Assembly (NCBI GenBank): GCA_023258655.1
Contig: JALQWO010000115.1
Span: 1-5,446, forward strand
DNA: 5,446 nt
Reading direction: 5' to 3'
Source: Bacteroidia bacterium
GTDB lineage: Bacteria; Bacteroidota; Bacteroidia; NS11-12g; UBA955
A program made the position numbers and the translations under genes. The notes under the pieces were generated by a model. That model searched no databases. It was not told the origin of the DNA and saw only the letters and a list, made by a program, of their open reading frames with translations. This document shows, piece after piece, positions 1-5,446 of this stretch (positions are counted from its first letter, which is position 1; each line of letters starts with the position of its first letter).

Positions 1-122
1 GTATTAAACCCGAAAAAGGTCAGAAATAAGTCGCTGCGCTTGTATGTGCGGTAGTACAGTCCGCGAACCAACAAGGTAACGGCGATTAGATTGATTAAAT
101 AAGGCGTTAAAATCTCAAGCAT
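1..122 (-). CDS. DUF4956-family membrane protein, N-terminal 40 residues (partial, runs off left edge)
   Basis: Third gene of the minus-strand operon, cut by the window edge. The ATG at 122-120 opens a frame without stops to base 1, giving 40 residues. It starts MLEILTPYLINLIAVTLLVR, a hydrophobic first membrane segment (about residues 4-19). A Gly-Leu-Tyr-Tyr motif and a basic stretch (R25, K28, R29) follow, then a second hydrophobic stretch beginning at D31-LFLTFFGFN. This matches my recollection of the N terminus of DUF4956 proteins, which have several membrane helices in the N-terminal half and a soluble C-terminal half of unknown function. The start overlaps the last 8 nt of the VTC gene (ATGCTTGA), so translation is probably coupled. 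No Shine-Dalgarno is visible; the upstream bases are A-rich. The family call rests on 40 residues plus the known neighbourhood of DUF4956 with VTC-domain and CotH genes. Most of the gene lies outside the window. Confidence 0.82.
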   Translation of the reverse strand, partial: MLEILTPYLINLIAVTLLVRGLYYRTYKRSDLFLTFFGFN

Positions 123-915
123 GTTCTATTTTTAAAATGTGTTGATACGTTTGTTTGAATCGGTTGTGTTTGATTGTTGGATAGATCGTGAGGCACCCCA
201 TGCAATATTTGCTCAACGAGCCTTCACGGATGCCGCGATTTTTTGCGATTTGCTGAAATGTGTTGAAGTGTAGGTTCGTGCTTTTTACCTCAGCAATGAC
301 TATGTTTTCAAATGTTTGGGGATGGGATGCGGTCCATTCGGTTTCAGGGCTAGCCTCAACGGGGGCCGACCATCGCAAGGAAAAGTCCAGTGTCACTTTT
401 TCGTTTTTGCTTTTGTGTAGCAAGGTGATTCGCTGGTATTGCACGCACAACGAGGCCCGAAGTTGCTGTACTATGTCACCGCCCAGATGCTCCAACAACA
501 GGGACTGTGCCGACTCCAGGCTGTGGCCCATCACCCTGATCTTTTGGGTGTTGCCTTTGTGGGTTTTGTGCTTTAGTTCGATAAATTCCTCACCCGTGCT
601 GCCATAAGTTCGCCTGCGAACTTTGTAGCGATTGGCTTTCCCGCGGTGATGTTGCAGGTAAAATTGCCAATCTGGGGTGTCGTAGTATTCCGTATCGTAA
701 TCAAAATACCGGTGTCCGCCCATCTCCAAAATGTGGTAGTCCGCCACACAATCTAGGAGGATGGCCGACAGTAAATCCCGGTGAAAAACAAATTTTCGAT
801 CGCTGCGATCCATCAGCTCCGCCCGATTCATCAGCTCAGACATCGCCAAGGAATCAAACTGTTGAAGTACAGCGAGGCGATCATCGGAAAGGGACGTTGG
901 GTGGGGGAGCGACAT
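115..915 (-). CDS. VTC-domain polyphosphate polymerase-like protein
   Basis: A 266-residue soluble protein covering one VTC domain, the tunnel-fold (TTM/CYTH-like) domain that in yeast Vtc4 polymerises inorganic polyphosphate from ATP. Visible hallmarks are R37/R40-K41-F (RSDRKF), TEYYDT (75-80), H90-R-G then R96, K98 and R100-R102, GEEFIELKHK (108-117) with E113, K115 and K117, K125-I-R127, YQRITL (160-165), KVTLDF (173-178) with D177, IAEVK (207-211) with E209, and SKYCMG (235-240). By eye these supply the basic tunnel lining, the metal-binding Glu and the late Lys of the family. There is no signal peptide, membrane helix or SPX domain, so it should be cytosolic and may dock on the DUF4956 membrane partner. 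The ATG at 915 lies 2 nt after the cotH stop, and the last 8 nt overlap the next gene. M25 is a possible shorter start, but the spacing favours 915. Polymerase activity is inferred from the family, not shown. Confidence 0.93.
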   Translation of the reverse strand: MSLPHPTSLSDDRLAVLQQFDSLAMSELMNRAELMDRSDRKFVFHRDLLSAILLDCVADYHILEMGGHRYFDYDTEYYDTPDWQFYLQHHRGKANRYKVRRRTYGSTGEEFIELKHKTHKGNTQKIRVMGHSLESAQSLLLEHLGGDIVQQLRASLCVQYQRITLLHKSKNEKVTLDFSLRWSAPVEASPETEWTASHPQTFENIVIAEVKSTNLHFNTFQQIAKNRGIREGSLSKYCMGCLTIYPTIKHNRFKQTYQHILKIEHA

Positions 916-917
916 GT

Positions 918-2303
918 TTAGGGCACAAATTGATTGACCAGCGCGATGCGGTTGGTGACATGTGTTTTGAGTGCTGCGCGCTCTGCGGTAAAGGCCGATT
1001 GACTGCTCAAATGCGTGTACTTGGGCTGCTCGCCATCTGTGCCCACCACAAAAGGCGTAATCAAGTCATAGTATTTGTCGATCAGGGCAAACACCGTGCT
1101 CTCCTGGAAAATGCCGTTTTTAAAATCTTTCATATGAGCCTTGTACTGCGCAAAATAAACAGGATCATTGGCGATGTAATTCAACAACGGCCAAGCAGTG
1201 GATACCTCGTTCATGGTGAGCGAAATGGCGTTGCCGGGGCCCGAAGGTCCGCCCGATGTGCCCGTGATACCCGGACTCTTACTGAACGATTCGTTGTTGT
1301 CCCACGGAATCCACAGCAACCCTTTTGTGCTGTGGTTGTAGAGGTAGTAATTGTGCGCCATCACCCCGTAAGTATCCCAATTGACAAACGTGTTGTTGAT
1401 GGCCAAGTATTTGGTGAAGTGGTCCACATTGAATACCGCCTCTAAGTTTTTGCGCCACAATGCAACATCCGCGGTTCGGTTGCTACTGTTGAGGGCTTTT
1501 ACAAAACTGGAAACATCCCCAAAATCGCCCGCCAATTCGTTGTTTTTCTTTTCAAATTCGGTTTGAATGAAGGTGGCCAACTTTGATTCGGGTTTGTAGA
1601 GGTTGCCGGACTCTTCGCCCAGCTGTTGTTTGATCATGTTGTCATCGGGCAGCTCCAACCCACAATACACACCGCAATATTTCAAGCCTTCGCCGAAGTC
1701 GATGTATACCTTGTAAAAGGCCGATTGCGCACTGGGAATGCCCGCGGCACGGAAAACGTCGGAGGCCAATTTTTCGCGTATGAGGGAGTTGTCTTTGACG
1801 CCTGGACTGAACGACAGGTCCTTAAACCCATAGAACTTTTGGTTTTTTACGGTGGGTTCGGTGGCTTCAAATTTGTCGAAATTCAAGCGGAATGGCAATT
1901 TGTAAATACCACTGCGCCATGTACTGCCGAGGGTGGAGTTCCCTTTGAGTCGGAATCCCACATGTTTCCATGTTTTGCCTCTGAATTTTACGGTACTCTG
2001 CACATAATCAGGTTCTGTGGTGGGGAAAGCGCCCGGAGGGCCTCCGCCGGCACCCGAGCCAAAGTCATAACCAAACAGAGCGGTCATATTGCTTCGGATC
2101 GCGGCCCATTCGGTGGCACCCAACGTAATTTCCAATTCGTTGACTTGGTCTTGCGGGAAAACAACGCCGTAATCGGGGATGCCATTTCCATGCGAAGCTT
2201 CGGTCCAATCGGGGTTGTCATGTCCGAGCGTATCGGCCGGATCTGGTCTGCAACCCGCAATGGCGAGTGCCAATATCATAAATCCGATGAATGGTTTTTT
2301 CAT
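918..2303 (-). CDS. CotH-family atypical kinase-like lipoprotein
   Basis: A 461-residue exported lipoprotein, first gene of the minus-strand operon. Residues 1-18 form a lipoprotein signal (MKKP, hydrophobic core, lipobox IAGC with C18 as the lipidated Cys), so it should be anchored in the outer or inner membrane facing outward. The rest is a CotH domain, the fold of Bacillus spore-coat CotH kinase. Its motifs are VKFRGKTWKHVGFRLKGNST (105-124), KLPFRLNFD (135-143), KFYGFKDLSFS (156-166), REKLASDVFRAAGIPSA (176-192), a GVYCGLE segment (211-217), NLYKPE (234-239), a D294/N303-N304 region, VNWDTYGVMAHNYYLY (307-322) and WIPWDNNESF (331-340). The Asp/Asn clusters at 310, 318 and 335-337 are candidate metal and catalytic residues. 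A Gly/Pro loop (82-92) sits before the fold. C210 and C214 are the only other cysteines. The ATG at 2303 is set by the signal peptide; no Shine-Dalgarno is visible. Kinase activity and substrate are unproven here. Confidence 0.95.
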   Translation of the reverse strand: MKKPFIGFMILALAIAGCRPDPADTLGHDNPDWTEASHGNGIPDYGVVFPQDQVNELEITLGATEWAAIRSNMTALFGYDFGSGAGGGPPGAFPTTEPDYVQSTVKFRGKTWKHVGFRLKGNSTLGSTWRSGIYKLPFRLNFDKFEATEPTVKNQKFYGFKDLSFSPGVKDNSLIREKLASDVFRAAGIPSAQSAFYKVYIDFGEGLKYCGVYCGLELPDDNMIKQQLGEESGNLYKPESKLATFIQTEFEKKNNELAGDFGDVSSFVKALNSSNRTADVALWRKNLEAVFNVDHFTKYLAINNTFVNWDTYGVMAHNYYLYNHSTKGLLWIPWDNNESFSKSPGITGTSGGPSGPGNAISLTMNEVSTAWPLLNYIANDPVYFAQYKAHMKDFKNGIFQESTVFALIDKYYDLITPFVVGTDGEQPKYTHLSSQSAFTAERAALKTHVTNRIALVNQFVP

Positions 2304-2347
2304 GTGTAGTTAGACGCGATAAAGGGGTGATAGTTACGCGGATGCAA

Positions 2348-2355
2348 CAAAAATA
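2348..2355 (-). promoter_or_regulatory. Putative -7 promoter element for the cotH operon
   Basis: Read on the minus strand this is TATTTTTG, an exact match to the Bacteroidota -7 consensus TAnnTTTG, lying 44 nt upstream of the cotH ATG. Transcription would start near 2341-2344 and give a leader of about 40 nt. A TTTG lies upstream at 2372-2369, but its 13-nt spacing is shorter than the roughly 19-20 nt usual for the -33 element, so the -33 box is weak or absent. The match is by eye only. Confidence 0.45.
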
Positions 2356-2376
2356 ATCGGAATGTGACCAAAACGT

Positions 2377-2413
2377 GATGTTTTGAGTGATTTATCCTCA
2401 GGGAAATAACATC
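2377..2413. promoter_or_regulatory. Nested inverted repeat between the divergent promoters
   Basis: GATGTT (2377-2382) is the reverse complement of AACATC (2408-2413). Inside it TGAG (2384-2387) pairs with CTCA (2397-2400) around a 9-nt loop. The dyad lies between the two outward-facing -7 elements, over the upstream part of both promoters, where a shared operator would sit. The arms are short, so chance is a real alternative. Apart from this and the two -7 elements, the region 2304-2447 shows nothing I can name. Confidence 0.22.
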
Positions 2414-2434
2414 GGCGGTTGACGATACATTGCC

Positions 2435-2442
2435 TACCTTTG
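2435..2442 (+). promoter_or_regulatory. Putative -7 promoter element for the helicase gene
   Basis: TACCTTTG matches the Bacteroidota -7 consensus TAnnTTTG exactly. A TTG at 2419-2421 lies 13 nt upstream, which is closer than the usual -33 spacing. Transcription would begin around 2446-2450, at or next to the TTG codon at 2448. The element therefore lies inside the coding frame if the upstream TTG at 2430 is taken as the start, which argues against that start. Confidence 0.5.
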
Positions 2443-2447
2443 TATTA

Positions 2448-3890
2448 TTGGAAGCATTTATTAAACTCGGCATCGCGCCTGAAATCATCGAAGCGCTATC
2501 GGCCCAAGGCTACACACAGCCAACCCCCATACAAGAACAAGCCATTCCGGCAGCCCTCAATCACCAAGACGTGTTGGGAACTGCCCAAACCGGGACCGGT
2601 AAAACTGCGGCATTTTCTATACCCATCATCCAAAATTTGATGCGCGAAGCGGGCAAAAATCGGGGGATTAAAGCCCTGATTCTGACTCCCACCCGCGAGT
2701 TGGCCTTGCAGATCGATGAGAGTATTGAGGCCTATGGCGCCAATGTGCGGTTGAAACACGCCGTGATTTTTGGTGGTGTTGGACAGCAGCCCCAGGTGGA
2801 TGCCATCAAGCGCGGCGTAGATATCATGACGGCTACGCCCGGACGTTTGTTGGACTTAATGCAACAAGGGTACATCGATTTGCGAAATGTGCAATTTTTT
2901 GTCCTTGATGAGGCCGATCGAATGCTGGATATGGGTTTCATTCACGATGTGAAAAAGGTGATTGCGAAGTTGCCTACGGACAGACAAACGCTCTTCTTTT
3001 CGGCGACCATGCCTTCGGAAGTGGTGAAGTTGAGTCAGAATATTCTAGTTGATCCAGTGCGGGTGTCGGTGGCGCCTGTATCAACCACGGCGGAGAAAGT
3101 ATCGCAAAGTGTGTTTTATGTGGACCAGAAGAACAAGCGATTCTTGCTCCGACACTTGTTAGATACCTCAGCGGAAGACATTCCTTCTGTGTTGGTGTTT
3201 ACGCGCACCAAACACGGGGCTGATAAGGTGGTAAAAGACCTGGTGAAGTTGAAAATTACGGCGCAAGCCATTCATGGGAATAAAAGTCAGACGGCCCGAC
3301 AGTCGGCCCTGGCCAATTTCAAGAACCGTACAACGCGGGTGTTGGTGGCCACGGACATCGCTGCGCGGGGAATCGATATCGACGAGCTTACGCATGTGAT
3401 CAATTACGAAATTCCCAACATCCCCGAAACGTATGTGCATCGCATCGGAAGAACGGGTAGGGCAGGAAACAGTGGGGTGGCGTGGTCTTTTGTGGATCGG
3501 GAGGAGGTGCCTTATTTGCGCGACATACAAAAATTGATCAAAATGGAAATTCCCGTAACGGGGGAACATCCGTTTCTACCGGGAACTCATGTGGCGGAAG
3601 CCAATGACGCCAAGCCGTTTTATAACCAGCCCAATTTCAATGAGGGCAAGGGCGTACAGACGGAGAACAGAAATGGCGGCGGCAAGGGTGGACACAACCG
3701 CAATCAGGGACAGAATCGAAGCCAGGGATCAGGCCAGCACCGCGGATTCAACAGAAACCAAGAACGAGACCGCAATCAGGACCGGGACCGCAACCGGCAC
3801 GACCAGCCGCGCGAGGTAGAATCGAAGTCTCAAGCGCCGAAACCCGCCGGACCCCCGAAGCCATTTACGCGCTTCAAACCCCGCGATTGA
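2448..3890 (+). CDS. rhlE: DEAD-box ATP-dependent RNA helicase, RhlE group
   Basis: A 480-residue cytosolic RNA helicase that uses ATP to unwind short RNA duplexes, as in ribosome assembly, RNA decay or cold adaptation. All core motifs are intact (numbered from TTG 2448): Q motif GYTQPTPIQ (21-29), motif I AQTGTGKT (46-53), Ia PTRELA (81-86), TPGR (130-133), DEAD (154-157), SAT (185-187), motif IV region VLVFTRTK (248-255), HGNKSQ (276-281), motif V ATDIAARGIDI (301-311) and motif VI HRIGRTGRAG (331-340). AIHGNKSQ with NYEIPNIPETYVHRIGRTGR is typical of the RhlE branch. From about residue 389 a hydrophilic Arg/Asn/Gln/Gly-rich tail follows, probably disordered and RNA-binding. No ATG starts this frame near the N terminus. 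TTG 2448 gives MEAFIKLGIAPEII, the usual family length, and lies just after a -7 element. TTG 2430 would add six residues and cannot be excluded. The stop is 1 nt from the convergent stop. The rhlE symbol is by similarity. Confidence 0.95.
   Translation: MEAFIKLGIAPEIIEALSAQGYTQPTPIQEQAIPAALNHQDVLGTAQTGTGKTAAFSIPIIQNLMREAGKNRGIKALILTPTRELALQIDESIEAYGANVRLKHAVIFGGVGQQPQVDAIKRGVDIMTATPGRLLDLMQQGYIDLRNVQFFVLDEADRMLDMGFIHDVKKVIAKLPTDRQTLFFSATMPSEVVKLSQNILVDPVRVSVAPVSTTAEKVSQSVFYVDQKNKRFLLRHLLDTSAEDIPSVLVFTRTKHGADKVVKDLVKLKITAQAIHGNKSQTARQSALANFKNRTTRVLVATDIAARGIDIDELTHVINYEIPNIPETYVHRIGRTGRAGNSGVAWSFVDREEVPYLRDIQKLIKMEIPVTGEHPFLPGTHVAEANDAKPFYNQPNFNEGKGVQTENRNGGGKGGHNRNQGQNRSQGSGQHRGFNRNQERDRNQDRDRNRHDQPREVESKSQAPKPAGPPKPFTRFKPRD
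3697..3780 (+). repeat. In-frame low-complexity repeat in the helicase tail
   Basis: ACCGCAATCAGG occurs at 3697-3708 and again at 3769-3780, exactly 72 nt (24 codons) apart and in the same frame, each time encoding RNQ. Between and after them lie variants encoding NR, RNQ, DRDR and RNR. The array is the DNA basis of the basic, disordered C-terminal tail and a likely site of length variation by slippage or recombination. It is part of the gene, not a mobile element. Confidence 0.5.
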
Positions 3891-3891
3891 C

Positions 3892-5446
3892 CTATTTCTT
3901 TACCGCAAATAAATCCATGGGCATCATTTCAAATGCCGCCTTCACGGTGAGTTGATTGAACGGGTACTGCTGTGCCTTTTCGATGCGATACTGGCCTTCT
4001 GAAACATCGGCTACTTCCAAATGTACTTTGCCTTGGTCGTCATAAACCACCGCGATCAATCGGGCTGTGGCCCCCACAGGAAATTGCTTCATGACATACC
4101 GATAGCCCGTATTTTCGATGCGGGTAGTGCTTGGGCCCAGTAGCGCATTGTAGTCCTTGAAATTCAAGTAAACCAAGGCCTTGGCATGATCAACGGCATA
4201 AGTGATGCTGTCGTCGGTCTTGGGGAACTTCGCAAATCGGTCGCAGTTCACCATTTGGGTGGAGTAGGATTCCAAAACCCATTTGCCATCTTGTGAAGTG
4301 GCCATTTTGGCGAGGCCGGCAACGGCAGGCGGCAAGGGCAACTGCTTGATGCTCGCAAAATTCTCGTTGAGGGTGGAGAAACGAATGGTTACCGTTTCTG
4401 GCATCGGGAAGGTGTCGAGAAAACGCACGGGCGGGGCCGACAGCAACAACTTCCTGAACTCAGCAAAATAGGGGCTGATGAGGCTGTTGGTTGCTTGCTG
4501 ACTGTCGAGCAGCTGCACCTCCGTAATCTTGCCTTGCGCATTGATTTTCAACTCAGCGGGGAAAATCACACCGTCGCGTTTGATTTGTTTTTTCAGTGCG
4601 GGGTTGATTTTGGCATTTTGGAAAAACCAGTTGCTCAGGGCCACGTTTTTGTCATGGTCTTCGAGTACCAAGGGGTGCGCCACGCCATCGGTGGATCGCA
4701 GGATGGGAAGCAAGGATAGGGTGAATTTGGCGTTTTTGCTGTTGTTGTCGTTGTTTTCATTGGCACCACTTTGTGCGGTACTGGCCGATGTGTTCCAAGT
4801 GGTTTGGTCGCCGGAGACGCCATAGAAAGTTTGGAATCCCGATTCGTAGGGGCTGTTGCCGATGATTTTAAAACTTTTGCCATCGCCTAGGCGTAGGTTG
4901 GCATTGCCTGATTTGGCTTCAACGTTGAGCATACCGCCGCTGATGAGGGCCTCGCCGTCGTTGGTGCTGCTGGTCAGTTGCGCGGAGGCGAAGTCGGTCT
5001 TGCTTTGGAACGATTGTACACTCAGGGTGATTTTTCCCAGGATGGGGTTGCCGAGTCCATCGGCGAAGGCTTGGTCGGGAAATTGCAATTCGATGCCTTT
5101 TTGGGTTTTGATGCTGAACGCTTTTTCGCCCTGGTTGATTTGAAAGGTTTCCACAGCGGGTTGCATGGCAGCCAGGGTATCGAGGGCGCCTGATTTACGC
5201 AGGGCGGGGTCTATCGGGGCTTTCGGAACGGGACAGTGGTACATCCGATATGTTTGCTGCTCATTGAGCATATTGACGTGGGTCACTCCGTTGGGATCGG
5301 GTTTGTCGTAAGGGTAGGAGATGAAGGAATAAACCGTGGTTTGGGGCTTTGGCGTTGCGGGTTTGGGCGTGATGGGGGGCACGGGAAACGGCGGTAGCGG
5401 AAGGTTGGGGGTGGGCGCCGGGATTCGGGGTGCGGGTTTCTTTGGG
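3892..5446 (-). CDS. Large Pro-rich protein with ZU5-like and TonB-C-like regions (partial, 5' end outside window)
   Basis: I cannot assign a function. The frame is open from the TAG at 3892-3894 to the window edge, leaving 517 C-terminal residues. A GTG at 5382 could pass for a start but encodes a Val within a Pro-rich stretch, so the real start lies upstream. Order from the edge: a Pro/Ala/Lys linker (1-34); a spacer with YDKPDP and two Cys (C71 in MYHCP, C401); a ZU5-like beta domain (about 102-211) with IKTQKGIELQFPDQAF (112-127) and ISGGMLNVEAKSG (168-180); an Asn/Ser-rich linker (219-240); a TonB C-terminal-like segment (about 276-357) with FPAELKINAQGKITEVQLL (295-313); and a last region carrying MVNCDRF (398-404) and FPVGATARLIAVVYDDQGK (455-473). 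ZU5-like and NCDRF regions recur together in exported Bacteroidota proteins, so an envelope location is likely, possibly with an anchor upstream. The linker recalls TonB or BlaR1/M56-type proteins, but this is speculative. It converges on the helicase with a 1-nt gap. Confidence 0.85.
   Translation of the reverse strand, partial: PKKPAPRIPAPTPNLPLPPFPVPPITPKPATPKPQTTVYSFISYPYDKPDPNGVTHVNMLNEQQTYRMYHCPVPKAPIDPALRKSGALDTLAAMQPAVETFQINQGEKAFSIKTQKGIELQFPDQAFADGLGNPILGKITLSVQSFQSKTDFASAQLTSSTNDGEALISGGMLNVEAKSGNANLRLGDGKSFKIIGNSPYESGFQTFYGVSGDQTTWNTSASTAQSGANENNDNNSKNAKFTLSLLPILRSTDGVAHPLVLEDHDKNVALSNWFFQNAKINPALKKQIKRDGVIFPAELKINAQGKITEVQLLDSQQATNSLISPYFAEFRKLLLSAPPVRFLDTFPMPETVTIRFSTLNENFASIKQLPLPPAVAGLAKMATSQDGKWVLESYSTQMVNCDRFAKFPKTDDSITYAVDHAKALVYLNFKDYNALLGPSTTRIENTGYRYVMKQFPVGATARLIAVVYDDQGKVHLEVADVSEGQYRIEKAQQYPFNQLTVKAAFEMMPMDLFAVKK

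Noticed and set aside
260..607. Plus-strand open frame antisense to the VTC gene
   Set aside because: Its translation is rich in Cys, Ser and Trp with no recognisable motif, and the minus-strand VTC frame explains the DNA.
2029..2044. GC-rich palindrome CGGAGGGCCTCCG resembling a terminator stem
   Set aside because: It lies inside cotH in codons for a Gly/Pro loop, has no T-run, and is explained by the repeated Gly and Pro codons.
897..2309. Long open frames on the plus strand across cotH (about 897-1445 and 1626-2309)
   Set aside because: They lie antisense to a gene with full family motifs, and their translations show no recognisable domain and odd composition.
2300..2488. Small minus-strand open frame across the intergenic region upstream of cotH
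   Set aside because: It overlaps the divergent helicase start, overlaps the cotH ATG, and has no recognisable protein character; promoter elements explain the region better.
3589..3819. Plus-strand open frame in another frame of the helicase tail, rich in Arg, Thr and Ala
   Set aside because: It is an out-of-frame shadow of the RN-rich repeat region, whose base composition removes stops.
3857..3875. GAAGC/GCTTC hairpin near the end of the helicase gene
   Set aside because: The stem is only 5 bp with a 9-nt loop, it lies in coding sequence, and no T-run follows on either strand, so it is not a convincing terminator.
4529..5193. Several overlapping open frames on both strands within the last gene
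   Set aside because: The minus-strand frame shows a coherent domain order to the window edge; the others have no family features.

Overview
The window reads as chromosomal DNA of a member of the Bacteroidota. Four things point there. Shine-Dalgarno sequences are absent in front of the start codons. The intergenic region carries sequences matching the Bacteroidota -7 promoter element TAnnTTTG. The helicase is of RhlE type with a basic RN-rich tail. The last gene encodes a large Pro-rich protein with a ZU5-like beta domain and an NCDRF motif, an arrangement I associate with this phylum. A genus cannot be named from the sequence. I see no RNA gene, CRISPR array, insertion sequence or attachment site.

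Layout: (1) Positions 1-2303, minus strand, hold a tightly packed operon read right to left. A CotH-family atypical kinase-like lipoprotein (918-2303) is followed after 2 nt by a VTC-type polyphosphate polymerase domain protein (115-915). That gene overlaps by 8 nt a DUF4956-type membrane protein, of which only the first 40 codons (1-122) are in the window. (2) Positions 2304-2447 form a divergent intergenic region with a -7-like promoter element for each direction and a nested inverted repeat between them. (3) Positions 2448-3890, plus strand, encode a DEAD-box RNA helicase of the RhlE group with a disordered basic tail; its start is a TTG. (4) Positions 3892-5446, minus strand, hold the 3' part of a large Bacteroidota protein of unknown function that runs off the right edge. 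It has a Pro/Lys-rich linker, a ZU5-like beta domain, a TonB-C-like stretch and a C-terminal NCDRF region. It converges on the helicase with one base between the stop codons.

The most interesting unit is the cotH-VTC-DUF4956 cassette. It combines an exported kinase-like lipoprotein, a soluble polyphosphate polymerase domain lacking the SPX regulatory domain of the yeast VTC complex, and a small multi-pass membrane protein of unknown function. The tight spacing suggests they are made together. The likely theme is polyphosphate or phosphate chemistry at the cell envelope, but no joint function can be proved from the sequence.
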